A stretch of 34,719 nucleotides of DNA. Source: a virus. The number at the start of each line of letters is the position of its first letter. Positions within the stretch are counted from its first letter, which is position 1. The notes beneath the pieces were generated by a model. It was not told the DNA's origin and searched no databases. It saw nothing but the letters and a program-made list of their open reading frames with translations. The DNA lies in the IMG/VR virus record IMGVR_UViG_3300032311_000493, positions 1-34,719 of that record, one strand, 5' to 3'. Below, piece by piece: positions 10,401 to 17,487 of the stretch. The position numbers were made by a program, and so were the translations under genes.

Positions 10401-13400
10401 TAGAAACTGAAAAGCCTATTTCAGGTCAGCCTCCAATTCTTAAAGCACCTGCCAGCTTAAAGCTGAAGAAGGGGCGCAACGAACAAGTGGTGTTGGCTGC
10501 GCGCGAACTTGCCGCGGGTCGAATTACCAAGCAAGAATACGACAGATACGTTGATTACTACACGCCTATTGGCCCAGTGCTTGGAAGCAATCTTGAAGCG
10601 CCCATCAACAATGATTTGATGACGGACATCTTGACTACCAAGATCAAGCAAAAGAAAAAGGCTGAACTAATTAACGCGCCAATTGCAAACGGCACCCGCG
10701 TTGGTTTACGTATGGACATTCCTGCACTGGAATGGGGTCGTCAGAATGGTGTGAATGGAAGTGTGGTTTCTGTACACAAAGGTACAAGCCCTAATAACAA
10801 AACCACTGGCACAAACATTTCTTATCGCAGCACGGGCCACATTAAAAACGTCGTGTTTGCCCCGAGGGATGCAGAGCGTTCGTTTAGTGTTGCCCAAAAC
10901 CTAGAAGGTCGATTAAGCGAAAAAACACCACAACAAACCATTGAAGGTGATTGGGTGAATACGCCGCCCGATCAGCTATTTAAACAAATTCAAAAATTGC
11001 TAACGAATCCAGAATGGAAACAAGTTAGCCTTGACCCAACGCGACACGCTTACTTCTATGACCGCGGCAATCGTCAGCCTGTAGTGTCTGCGGATGAAGT
11101 GTTACAAGTTGGCCGCTTTGTCTTGGCCAAGAATCCGGTGTATGCGCCTAGGGAAAGCTTCTTGTATGTAAAAGAATCTTGGGCAGACAGAGAAACTCCT
11201 AACGCTTATGGCAGAGAGCAGGCTCTGACTCGGATGTACAACCGCATGAGAGATGCGTACGACGAGGAATACAGCCCTGATGAGGCGTATGAAGCGGCTT
11301 ACCAACAGGCTACTAAGCCAGAGCAATACATCCTGCGTCAACTAAAGAAAGATGATTTCCTTGGTTTTGACTATCCGCACCAAGCGATTGGCGCAATCAT
11401 AGAAGAACCCAATGCTTACGATTTGTCGCCTAGTTTAAAAACAGCAATTTCTAGGTTGGGAAACATATCCATTATTCCCGTTAAACAAGGGGCAGTAACT
11501 CGCACCCAAGAAGGCAACGACGGCATGGAAATCCTTGCTGGCCTTGGACGCTTTGTAAAAGAGCCGGAGCCCAGCTACTTGGCTAAAGCAACACAAGCGT
11601 GGGACAACGCTGTAGACAATCCTAAGTTGACCAGAGAACAGGCTCTGGGCTCATTCCGCAAGTTTACCGATCAAGTGGAAACATGGGCGTTTAGTAGCGA
11701 TGCAGCACTGAACAATCAAATCCGCCGCGAGGTGATGGAGTCTACAAAAAACCAAGAAGAAAAAACAGGCATGTTGCTTAATGCCAGCCTGAGTCAGACT
11801 GTTCACTCTGATGCTGTCTCTAATCTGTTTATCATGAAGGGAAACATCAAGTGGGATGACAAGTTGCACAAATGGACAGGCGTGGATGATGAAAATAACA
11901 TCATCACCCTGTCGCGCCAGCTGGATGAGATTGCAGACAAGCACGGCCTAAGCAAAGAAGAGATTGAGCTTATTGCCCATACTGCTTTTGAGGCAAAGCG
12001 TACTGAATCACTGATACGACAAAATCAAACGATAGATGCAGAAGTTGCAGCCATGCGGGCTGAAGCGGCTTCTATTCGGGATCGTGCTCCTGTGGCGGCT
12101 AGTGAGCTGGCAGACAAAGCTTCCAAACTTGCGCAGAAAAAAATCCAACTGCAATTTGAGGGCGAAGAGCTTGCCCAATTTATCAAGGCAGGTCGAATCC
12201 AGTTTGAACTATTCCCAGAGCTACGCAATGTTGTCAAGACATGGGACGGCATTCGCGAAAACGCTTTGGATGTGATGGTAGAAACCGGCTTATATAGCCG
12301 ACAAGAAGCCGAACAGTTAATGTCCAATGCGGACTACGTTCCATTCTTCCGCGAAGATCAAATTGAAGAAGGCAAAGGGCCCAAAGAGTTTTTGCGTTCG
12401 CTGTCTGTTCAAGCGGACAAGCGGATCAAAGGCTCCAAAAAACCTGTCAACGATATCTTTGACAACATGGTTCGCTGGACTCAGTACGCCATTAATCGTG
12501 GTGTGCGCAACCGATCTGCCCTTGCGTTGGTGAACACGGCTGAGTCTGTTGGTCTGGCCAGAAAGATCAAGGATGCAGATAGCAAAGAGAGCTTGGGTTT
12601 TGTTGGTGTAGATGAGGACAACAATCCCATAATTGGCAAAATTTCCAGTGGCGCACAAGCATTTAATTCGCTGAGGCAAGCTACTGCCGCAAATAAAACC
12701 CTTGATGGTTTTGAAGTTGTTGAGTTCAAAGATGCTGAGGGCAAGACCAAGTATGTGTTGACCCCCGAGGTTGCTAAAGAGAATGTAGTCAAGGTTTGGG
12801 ACGGCGGCAAGCAAGTCGAGTACAGCATGGCTGACCCCATGTTTATATCTGCCTTTAGAGGGTTAGAGTCTGTGGCCATTCCAACGGTCAAGTTCTTCTC
12901 TAAGTTTGCTGACGTGCTGCGCCAGTCCATAGTTTTGTATCCTCTGTTCTCTGTTGCACAGGTTCCGCAAGACTCGTTTGCCGCGATGTTTACATCCGGT
13001 CTAAAGCCACAACATGCTCTGACCATTCCGGTGCGAGCCGTCAAAGAATTTATTCAGACTTTACGCGGCAAGAGCAAGGCTCATGAAGAGTTGAAAAACG
13101 TAGGCGCAACAGGCGTTCGTGACTTTACTTCCTCCATCATTCGAGCTGATGCCGAGATCATGTCCGGCCTTAAGCAAGACACAGGTATCTGGAATGCTGT
13201 GAAGCGCAAGCTGGGCACCTTGGCTATGGCTGCGGATAACGCGGTGCGTCAAGCCACTTATGAGGCAGCATTGGCTCAGGGTTTATCTCGAGCAGAAGCC
13301 ATTGAAAAAGCATTTGAAATTTTCAACGTGCGTCGCCGCGGGACTAGCCAGATGCTTGCCATGGCGGGCCAAGTGATCCCGTTCTTTAATGCTTATCTTG

Positions 13401-14440
13401 CTGCTCAGCACGTTGCTTATCGCACCCTGACCGGCGTGGGTACATCACCCACAGAACGCAAAGCGGCTATGCAGACACTTGCCGCCACTACAGGCTCAGT
13501 GATGGCCTTGTCGGTGATCTACGCCATGATGATGGGTGATGATGAGGGCTACGAAAAGAAAGCCACTCCAACCCGTGATCGCTTGCTCATGATACCAGGT
13601 ACCAATGGCCTTGGGATTCCGTTGCGCGCGGACATCTTTGCATTACCCAAAGTATTGGCTGAGCATGTCTACCATCTGATTACAGACAACGGCATGACAG
13701 ATGCAGGCAAGTTCCGCGCATCTATAGCATCCATTCTGGAAGGTTCTATCTTTAGTCCAACACCTGTACCACAAGCCATTAAACCTATTGCGGAAGCAGT
13801 GATGAACTACGACTTCTTCCAGCAAAAGCCGTTGGTTGGAATTTTCCAAAATCAAAAAGAACTAAGCCGTCAGTTTGAAGACAGCACTTCAGAGTTTTCT
13901 AAGGTGCTTGGTAAGACCGAAATGATTTCGCCCATTGTGGCAGACCATTTAATCCGTGGCATGTTTGGATCATTTGGTGGTTTATTTTTATACATGACAA
14001 ACCCCATGTTGGCCGCTATGTCTGGCACCACCCGCCCCTCGGTCAGCTTCCAAGATGCGTTGGCTACCATTCCGAACGCAAGTGCTTTTGTTTCCAAAGA
14101 GTACGAAGTGGGTTTGCGTAAAGACTTCTATGCTTTGAAAGAAGTTACAGATCGTGCAGCCATGACCATGTCTGATTTGAAAAACCGCAGCCCGCAAGAG
14201 ATTGCAGACTATCTAGAAGATCCAAAGGTTCAACAGCGCATTGCCTTAGCCCCAGCGGTAAACAGGATCGCGAGCCAGCTTACAAAGATTCGCAAGCAGA
14301 TCAATCTGATCACCAACATCGAAACAGAAAAGATGACATCTTCAGAGAAGGAAGATCAGATCAAACAGCTTCGTGAAGCAGAGTACCAGCTGCTGAAGAA
14401 TGTCAACCTAAGAAAGCTCAGAGAGATGGCTCAGGTGTGA
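7499..14440 (+). CDS. Giant polyvalent protein with HEITH metallopeptidase and LPD38-like region
   Basis: A 2313-residue protein with a GGATAATC ribosome site 4 bases before its ATG. Order: an N-terminal FPDEMSDADIVKAI motif (14-27); Gly/Ala-rich possible membrane segments (about 105-240); a Gln/Glu-rich coiled coil (about 280-395); a zinc metallopeptidase site H846-E847-I-T-H850 with probable third ligand Glu901 in FDEFIAEA; a long middle region; and residues about 1850-2180 (VIPFFNAYLAAQHVAYRTLTG...GIPLRADIFALP) that I recognise as the large polyvalent protein-associated LPD38 type. Such phage proteins are thought to enter with the DNA and act on host targets. Which peptide bond is cut is unknown. 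The convergent HNH gene overlaps its last 10 bases. Confidence 0.8.
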   Translation: MPIVNIPEIGLVRFPDEMSDADIVKAIQNNILKQPAKELGVKDYLKDVPKALGRGAVGLLETSGIGASALLPEEYEQKVRAGIESVAKPAKEFLAPSTPELGESVPSKLLSGLGSTLPFFLTGPFGTAGRAAAGALGVSAGAGEARQTAEQAGATKEERGTATLLGAPTGLLDILAPNIGPLKNIFSTALARGGVEGLTEASQKVAQNLIAQGVYNPEQDVLAGSAEEGAYGAGVGALASLLVDVTLGRRSKGAKVQEKPPAEPARAPEVEAPPPQVALPEAAGFSAEQAQALRQDAALAEEARLSGVAEAERDRLDQIEQEMQATQERFRGLPGMTGLPNINTDLMGAMRDREQQQLEAQQAELIAEQARKQEEYTAQVAQYQAQVSAIQNSTYSSDPVQNQIVKDRLLNNLPQPGVNPTSLETFPVTEGKPLEEPAGLFAPNEPLFKEPQTKPRGATAFNQLPEEKQDIADLKTNLASVKKDIAEASKKENKGNLFNFLKDKLVDRPGAFGLSDIDPDNKKLQQMYNKQGQGVLLEDMVSDGALDEYLPFNQRAVINGQKNPNFDTSNALEHIAGKLRSGDYATESFNNNLSVLTEQKDRLETEIERLSSMPGVNLELAARAGRPKAEVEPSLPDLISQAEMAGVDVEGLQERVALEMPDATPAEYQGALRSALFSATSPSPSYAIAGQEFTQDEVEDLINERLTDEELQNIIRQTEAQQAAAARAAQVPQPRAETPAPVGSAEKAEEPRAEVELPKTRNNQKLAEAIVDNDWGRVTGALQSSKNPIIANIGRLAENLVGVTTQVDTKLMKRIAPGAAAGWSQDTNGIYVLSKAKSASEHVIAHEITHALTYFAVNNPTPAQQPAVNRLKNLYRYVKTNLGDEGLRLYGLKDFDEFIAEANSNAEFQNTLRKIPYQKKTAWGAFTQAVADLLGIRDSNALTEIIAITEELTSTESQGAPKVEEKPIETEKPISGQPPILKAPASLKLKKGRNEQVVLAARELAAGRITKQEYDRYVDYYTPIGPVLGSNLEAPINNDLMTDILTTKIKQKKKAELINAPIANGTRVGLRMDIPALEWGRQNGVNGSVVSVHKGTSPNNKTTGTNISYRSTGHIKNVVFAPRDAERSFSVAQNLEGRLSEKTPQQTIEGDWVNTPPDQLFKQIQKLLTNPEWKQVSLDPTRHAYFYDRGNRQPVVSADEVLQVGRFVLAKNPVYAPRESFLYVKESWADRETPNAYGREQALTRMYNRMRDAYDEEYSPDEAYEAAYQQATKPEQYILRQLKKDDFLGFDYPHQAIGAIIEEPNAYDLSPSLKTAISRLGNISIIPVKQGAVTRTQEGNDGMEILAGLGRFVKEPEPSYLAKATQAWDNAVDNPKLTREQALGSFRKFTDQVETWAFSSDAALNNQIRREVMESTKNQEEKTGMLLNASLSQTVHSDAVSNLFIMKGNIKWDDKLHKWTGVDDENNIITLSRQLDEIADKHGLSKEEIELIAHTAFEAKRTESLIRQNQTIDAEVAAMRAEAASIRDRAPVAASELADKASKLAQKKIQLQFEGEELAQFIKAGRIQFELFPELRNVVKTWDGIRENALDVMVETGLYSRQEAEQLMSNADYVPFFREDQIEEGKGPKEFLRSLSVQADKRIKGSKKPVNDIFDNMVRWTQYAINRGVRNRSALALVNTAESVGLARKIKDADSKESLGFVGVDEDNNPIIGKISSGAQAFNSLRQATAANKTLDGFEVVEFKDAEGKTKYVLTPEVAKENVVKVWDGGKQVEYSMADPMFISAFRGLESVAIPTVKFFSKFADVLRQSIVLYPLFSVAQVPQDSFAAMFTSGLKPQHALTIPVRAVKEFIQTLRGKSKAHEELKNVGATGVRDFTSSIIRADAEIMSGLKQDTGIWNAVKRKLGTLAMAADNAVRQATYEAALAQGLSRAEAIEKAFEIFNVRRRGTSQMLAMAGQVIPFFNAYLAAQHVAYRTLTGVGTSPTERKAAMQTLAATTGSVMALSVIYAMMMGDDEGYEKKATPTRDRLLMIPGTNGLGIPLRADIFALPKVLAEHVYHLITDNGMTDAGKFRASIASILEGSIFSPTPVPQAIKPIAEAVMNYDFFQQKPLVGIFQNQKELSRQFEDSTSEFSKVLGKTEMISPIVADHLIRGMFGSFGGLFLYMTNPMLAAMSGTTRPSVSFQDALATIPNASAFVSKEYEVGLRKDFYALKEVTDRAAMTMSDLKNRSPQEIADYLEDPKVQQRIALAPAVNRIASQLTKIRKQINLITNIETEKMTSSEKEDQIKQLREAEYQLLKNVNLRKLREMAQV
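8748..8798 (+). repeat. Triple-palindrome element, copy 1 (inside coding sequence)
   Basis: GGGTAAACCCTA (8748-8759), then the inverted repeat TCACTGGAAA/TTTCCAGTGA with a CA centre (8762-8783), then AGGGCAAACCCT (8787-8798). It is read in frame in the polyvalent gene as about residues 417-433, in a linker. The same architecture recurs at 33507-33560 and in part at 22843-22882. Confidence 0.85.
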
Positions 14441-14712
14441 AGGGCTTCAATGGTCATGGCCAACAAGTCCCATTCCGTTAACCTGTAGCGGACATAAAAC
14501 TCACTGTCGCCTAGACCGTGAAAGCCTGAGTTGCCTTGATGGTGCTCTGGGCACAGTGGGATAACCAACCAATCTGACGCGCGCTGCGCTCCGCCAGCTG
14601 CACCTCTAGGATGGTGAAGATGGGGAGGCGTGGGCCCGTAGCCCAAATGACGACAGAGAATGCAGCCAACTTCGGCAACATCACTCATGTATCTTTTAAG
14701 TGCTTTGGTCAT
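14431..14712 (-). CDS. Ref-like HNH nuclease
   Basis: A 93-residue protein, last gene of the leftward operon and convergent with the polyvalent gene. A zinc-binding pair C17xxC20, then HLHHPR, ASDWLVIPLCPEHHQGNSGFHGLG and a C-terminal helix (YRLTEWDLLAMTIEAL) match the phage Ref (recombination enhancement function) / HNH nuclease group. P1 Ref is a RecA-dependent HNH nuclease; a role with the ERF recombination set upstream is inferred. Its ATG overlaps the upstream TGA (ATGA). Confidence 0.75.
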   Translation of the reverse strand: MTKALKRYMSDVAEVGCILCRHLGYGPTPPHLHHPRGAAGGAQRASDWLVIPLCPEHHQGNSGFHGLGDSEFYVRYRLTEWDLLAMTIEALHT

Positions 14713-14891
14713 TTGAAAGTTTTTTGATAAGGCTTCTCGGTGGGCGTTATGTAGTAAGGGCCACCTCTTTGAACATTGGCCTCAATACGGTTCCTAGCGT
14801 TTTCATTTTTTGTCTGCGGGCTGCGCTCTTTCCAATTAAAGTCATTGTTGTTGCTCTTGGGTATGTTCGTTCCCGGCCAAAATCGTGTCAT
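14709..14891 (-). CDS. Small basic phage protein, unknown
   Basis: Sixty residues from the ATG at 14891, preceded by AAAGGATTAAGTG; the GTG one codon earlier is the alternative. It is rich in Asn, Lys, Arg and Pro, with no recognisable domain and probable disorder. Coding status is supported by the ATGA overlap with the HNH gene. It overlaps the C-terminal 50 bases of the upstream 57-codon gene in another frame, and that gene's Lys-Gly-Leu-Ser codons carry its ribosome site. Confidence 0.6.
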   Translation of the reverse strand: MTRFWPGTNIPKSNNNDFNWKERSPQTKNENARNRIEANVQRGGPYYITPTEKPYQKTFK

Positions 14892-15015
14892 CACTTAATC
14901 CTTTTTGTTGTCCCGCTTTATATCCTAGCTCATAAGCCATCTCCACCACGTCGATTGCTCGAGCATCGACATTGCAAAGGCGCAGCAGCTCTACTAATTC
15001 TTCTTTGGCTTTCAT
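14842..15015 (-). CDS. Small acidic helical protein, unknown
   Basis: A 57-residue reading frame starting MKAKEELVELLRLCNVDARA and ending EQQQ. An AAGGATTGAAGCT ribosome site lies 8 bases before its ATG, and the start follows the upstream TGA by 4 bases. The N-terminal two thirds are amphipathic helix (DVVEMAYELGYKAGQQKG). I do not recognise the family. Spacing within the operon supports translation. Confidence 0.6.
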   Translation of the reverse strand: MKAKEELVELLRLCNVDARAIDVVEMAYELGYKAGQQKGLSDDTILAGNEHTQEQQQ

Positions 15016-15019
15016 AGCT

Positions 15020-15106
15020 TCAATCCTTAAGAATGTGAATGGCGATTAAGACTGCCAGTACTAGCACCGCGCCGCCCAATAACAGCAGTAAGAAGATTTC
15101 AAGCAT
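15020..15106 (-). CDS. 28-residue single-pass membrane peptide
   Basis: A tiny frame whose residues 3-26 are almost wholly Leu/Ile/Val/Ala (IFLLLLLGGAVLVLAVLIAI), a single predicted membrane helix, ending in HILKD. A GAGGGAAACC ribosome site precedes the ATG and is embedded in the upstream gene, with an 8-base overlap. Function unknown; small phage membrane peptides can inhibit host functions or aid lysis, but nothing here shows which. Confidence 0.55.
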   Translation of the reverse strand: MLEIFLLLLLGGAVLVLAVLIAIHILKD

Positions 15107-15299
15107 TGGTTTCCCTCGCTTTCAGCATTGCGTCTGCTAATTCGTAAGCCTGTGTTGGTATCTCTGAAAATAAACCATCATTGTCAATTAACCCTTGCAT
15201 AGCCTTTGCCGCAAAGTAATCACGCAGGGTCATGCCAGCAGTCAGTGGCTTCTGTAGATGTGTTATTTCGTGGGGGAATGCAAATGTGTTTTCGTTCAT
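15099..15299 (-). CDS. Small phage protein of the 'LRDYFAAKAM...ADAMLKARE' family
   Basis: Sixty-six residues. MTLRDYFAAKAMQGLI in the middle and TQAYELADAMLKARE at the end form a pattern I know from many small uncharacterised phage proteins. The gene at 17488-17688 is a paralog (MLDWFAAF...AFDAAEAMLNERA). Its ATG overlaps the upstream TGA. No biochemical role is known to me. Confidence 0.75.
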   Translation of the reverse strand: MNENTFAFPHEITHLQKPLTAGMTLRDYFAAKAMQGLIDNDGLFSEIPTQAYELADAMLKARETNA

Positions 15300-15478
15300 G
15301 TGTTCTTCTCATTAATTGGCTCTAAGGTTTTTGCAAGGTATGCTTCTGTTTTTTGTTTTGTTTTTTTCATGTGAATGAGCATTTTTTCAACATCTTCTAT
15401 GGAATACAAACCTTCAGGTATGTGAAATCTTGCCATGTCATATGTTTTGTATTCATAACCATCATTTTTTTTCTTCAT
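15296..15478 (-). CDS. Small charged phage protein, unknown
   Basis: Sixty residues, strongly Lys/Glu-rich. The segment IPEGLYSIEDVEKMLIHMKKTKQK is predicted helical. The start overlaps the upstream stop by 4 bases, and the last codons (AAC GAG AAG AAC ACA, NEKNT) supply the GAGAAGAACAC purine stretch before the next ATG. No family recognised. Confidence 0.65.
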   Translation of the reverse strand: MKKKNDGYEYKTYDMARFHIPEGLYSIEDVEKMLIHMKKTKQKTEAYLAKTLEPINEKNT

Positions 15479-15660
15479 GTGTTCTCCTTAAGTTTGTCTT
15501 CAACAGCCATTGGCCTGTTAAACATAGCCATGCCCAACTGACCAAGCATGACTGCCTTCAACTCTTCGCGCTCTTCTTCTGGGTACTCACTGGCAACTTC
15601 GTCCATGATTTTCATGATGCTTGCGGCTACTTCTTTTGCTGGGATTGGTTTTGCGCTCAT
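15475..15660 (-). CDS. Small acidic phage protein, unknown
   Basis: Sixty-one residues, almost entirely helical and acidic in the centre (SEYPEEEREELKAVMLGQL). It overlaps both neighbours by ATGA. The C-terminal codons for KENT (AAGGAGAACACA) are also a strong ribosome site for the next gene. Family not recognised. Confidence 0.7.
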   Translation of the reverse strand: MSAKPIPAKEVAASIMKIMDEVASEYPEEEREELKAVMLGQLGMAMFNRPMAVEDKLKENT

Positions 15661-15926
15661 GCGTTCTTACTCCTTAGCTTGGCTTCTATGGCTTTATACA
15701 ACGTCAATGGAAACATCTTGGTTGTGCCGCCCTTGTTCCAATGCTCGTTAACTTCTACCTCCACAGAGGTATATATTTCATTTACCTCATCATCCGTCAG
15801 CCCTACCCACTCACGCTGTGGTGAAACATAACCAACAACTTCAGCATTGAAAGCAATCTGTGGTTTGCACTTGTCGCATTGACAAATAACATGCAATGGG
15901 CCTTCTACTTTCATTGTCTTAGTCAT
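15657..15926 (-). CDS. Phage protein with CxCxxC motif and 'WVGLTDDE' module
   Basis: Eighty-nine residues from the ATG at 15926 (TGATG overlap with the upstream stop, AAAGGAACAAGTG ribosome site); the longer upstream extension overlaps the previous gene and was not used. The N-terminal part has CQCDKC, a possible metal site. The C-terminal part REWVGLTDDEVNEIY...LYKAIEAKLRSKNA is a module common in small phage proteins and is shared with the XRE protein at 17154-17471. Function unknown. Confidence 0.75.
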   Translation of the reverse strand: MTKTMKVEGPLHVICQCDKCKPQIAFNAEVVGYVSPQREWVGLTDDEVNEIYTSVEVEVNEHWNKGGTTKMFPLTLYKAIEAKLRSKNA

Positions 15927-16132
15927 CACTTGTTCCTTTCTTGTAAAAGGTGTACGCAAGCCCATTCGCCCATACCTGCAAACTCTTTTTCCCATTCTTT
16001 GCGCTCTTTAGCTGCCACTAGTTTTGCAAAGCGTTCAATATCCTCGGGATAACAAACCCAATCTTGATCTATGTGCCCCAACCGTTCAAAGCCAGCCTGT
16101 TTAGCCAGCTCAATGATTTCATCTTGTGTCAC
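15926..16132 (-). CDS. Paralogous small protein (MTQDEI family)
   Basis: Sixty-eight residues starting MTQDEIIELAKQAG, with IERFAKLVAAKERKEWEKE and a variant C-terminus (HLLQERNK) in place of the RARGQA tail of its upstream neighbours. It aligns with the 100-residue protein at 16855-17157 (DEITEMAMKCG...LLSFAKSVAEAEREACAK), so it is a diverged member of the same tandem family. Function unknown. Confidence 0.75.
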   Translation of the reverse strand: MTQDEIIELAKQAGFERLGHIDQDWVCYPEDIERFAKLVAAKERKEWEKEFAGMGEWACVHLLQERNK

Positions 16133-16392
16133 GCTTGCCCCCTTGCTCGGATAGCGTCAAGATTGTCAATACAAGCCGCCCATGCCGACTGCGTTGTTGG
16201 GTTTTGTTCAAGCCCCGCATAAACATCAGCGTGTTTCTTGCAAATTTCAGCACACGCCTCACGCTCTGCTTCTACTGCTTTGCGTATTTCTGCATCTATC
16301 AACGCCACAGGCTTGACCTGATTTGTTTCTGATTGCATAACCAGCACGTCGTGGATTTGTCTAAGCAATCCGCAGATTTCATCTTTAGTCAT
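16129..16392 (-). CDS. Paralogous small protein (EREACA...RARGQA family), copy 1
   Basis: Eighty-seven residues from the ATG at 16392, which overlaps the upstream TGA; the 11-residue extension upstream lies in the previous gene. It contains AVEAEREACAEICKKH and ends NLDAIRARGQA. The EREACA...IRARG pattern is frequent in small hypothetical phage proteins. One of four adjacent genes with this tail. Confidence 0.75.
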   Translation of the reverse strand: MTKDEICGLLRQIHDVLVMQSETNQVKPVALIDAEIRKAVEAEREACAEICKKHADVYAGLEQNPTTQSAWAACIDNLDAIRARGQA

Positions 16393-16625
16393 GCTTGTCT
16401 CCTTTCGCGAATTCGCGCCGAACACCGATATGCGCCGCTTGCATATTCAATAGTGTTTTCGTCATTTACAAGGTCATCGCACAACTTTGCACAGGCCTCG
16501 CGCTCCGCTTCGATTGCACTGTTAACTAAACGCAAAACCTCTTCATCACAATCCATTAAACGTTTAAACGCAACAAGATTTAGCTGTTGTTTGTGGAATA
16601 GCAGGTTGTATTCATCCCGTGTCAT
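16389..16625 (-). CDS. Paralogous small protein (EREACA...RERRQA family), copy 2
   Basis: Seventy-eight residues from the ATG at 16625, which overlaps the preceding stop. It starts MTRDEYNLLF, contains AIEAEREACAKLCDDL and ends CSARIRERRQA. The middle differs from the neighbours, so only the ends are conserved. The last codons (CGA AAG GAG ACA AGC) place AAGGAG before the next ATG. Confidence 0.75.
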   Translation of the reverse strand: MTRDEYNLLFHKQQLNLVAFKRLMDCDEEVLRLVNSAIEAEREACAKLCDDLVNDENTIEYASGAYRCSARIRERRQA

Positions 16626-16858
16626 GCTTGTCCCCTTGCTCGAATTTTCCGGGCGCACTCTTCAGCCAAGTTGTATGGTGTGCCGTCATCGGTTTCTTCA
16701 CACACTTTTGCACAAGCCTCTCGCTCCTCGTCAAGAAGCATTTTTATTCTGTCCCCATACATTGACACCACAATTGTCGGCAGGTTGATTGCTCGGGCGC
16801 GGTCGTACAACTCAACGTCTTCAGGGGTTAAAGTAACAGTAAAATCGCGCTCAATCAC
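16622..16858 (-). CDS. Paralogous small protein (EREACA...RARGQA family), copy 3
   Basis: Seventy-eight residues. The N-terminus (MIERDFTVTLTPEDVELYDRARA) differs from its neighbours and looks like a short strand-helix unit; the C-terminal half LDEEREACAKVCEET...CARKIRARGQA is the shared module. The start overlaps the upstream stop (GTGATTG context), and AAGGGG in the RARGQA codons precedes the next ATG. Confidence 0.75.
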   Translation of the reverse strand: MIERDFTVTLTPEDVELYDRARAINLPTIVVSMYGDRIKMLLDEEREACAKVCEETDDGTPYNLAEECARKIRARGQA

Positions 16859-17157
16859 GCTTGCCCCCTTGCTCGGATGGCATCCGCGATGATCTCAGAG
16901 TAGTTGCGTTCAGGCCCGTCAGCGTATTCGTCAGCCACCTTTGCACACGCCTCACGCTCGGCTTCTGCTACTGATTTGGCAAAAGACAACAGAGCCTCAA
17001 TGTAAATGCCATCAAGGTGTGGGCGCATACCAATCAATCCGCACTTCATAGCCATCTCAGTAATTTCATCTTGTGGCTTATTCACAGACACCCATCTTGT
17101 GCGGGTACGCTGGATGCGTTCTATCTCTTCAAAGGCTTCGTCTTCGGGAGTCTTCAT
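16855..17157 (-). CDS. Paralogous small protein (EREACA...RARGQA family), copy 4
   Basis: One hundred residues and the longest copy. An acidic/basic N-terminus (MKTPEDEAFEEIERIQRTR) precedes DEITEMAMKCGLIGM, FAKSVAEAEREACAKVADEY and the shared AIRARGQA end. An AAGGAGAAAAACACC ribosome site lies inside the last codons of the upstream XRE gene. Function unknown. Confidence 0.75.
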   Translation of the reverse strand: MKTPEDEAFEEIERIQRTRTRWVSVNKPQDEITEMAMKCGLIGMRPHLDGIYIEALLSFAKSVAEAEREACAKVADEYADGPERNYSEIIADAIRARGQA

Positions 17158-17471
17158 GTGGTGTTTTTCTCCTTGAGTTTTTTCTCTACAGCTCTGGCAA
17201 ATTCAACCCATTGACTGCCGTAAACATTTTGTTGATCAGACAAATCAAGAATTTCAGCAGTGGTTAAACCAACCCAAGCTGGGCCAAAAAGATTTTTCAT
17301 CTTGCGTATGTATTGAGCGCGCGGCGGCTGGCGCCCATGCTCCCAGGTGCTGATCGTAGAACGCTGTACGCCAATTAAATTCGCAAACTCCAATTGATTT
17401 AGGCCCAAAGACCCGCGCCCTTTTCTAATTTCTTCGGGCGTCAGTGCGTCATCTGTTTTGTCTTCAATCAT
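17154..17471 (-). CDS. XRE-family HTH regulator fused to phage 'WVGLT' module
   Basis: One hundred and five residues from the ATG at 17471; longer starts overlap the upstream gene and give a low-quality N-terminus. Residues about 10-60 (LTPEEIRKGRGSLGLNQLEF then ANLIGVQRSTISTWEHGRQP) form a helix-turn-helix of the XRE/Cro type, with QRSTISTWE as recognition helix. The remainder, WVGLTTAEILDLSDQQ...FARAVEKKLKEKN, matches the C-terminal module of the 15657-15926 protein. It probably binds an operator in this phage; the target is not identified. No strong ribosome site is seen, so coupling to the upstream gene is likely. Confidence 0.75.
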   Translation of the reverse strand: MIEDKTDDALTPEEIRKGRGSLGLNQLEFANLIGVQRSTISTWEHGRQPPRAQYIRKMKNLFGPAWVGLTTAEILDLSDQQNVYGSQWVEFARAVEKKLKEKNTT

Positions 17472-17487
17472 GTGTAATTGCAGAGCG

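Noticed and set aside
12317-13044. Two long minus-strand frames (165 and 187 codons) inside the polyvalent gene
   Set aside because: They lie opposite a gene with clear domain structure, have no ribosome site and show composition typical of antisense shadows.
15430-15831. 133-codon plus-strand frame with Phe/Cys-rich sequence
   Set aside because: Antisense to three overlapped small genes with ribosome sites; Phe/Leu/Ser-rich content is what reverse-strand Lys/Glu codons give.
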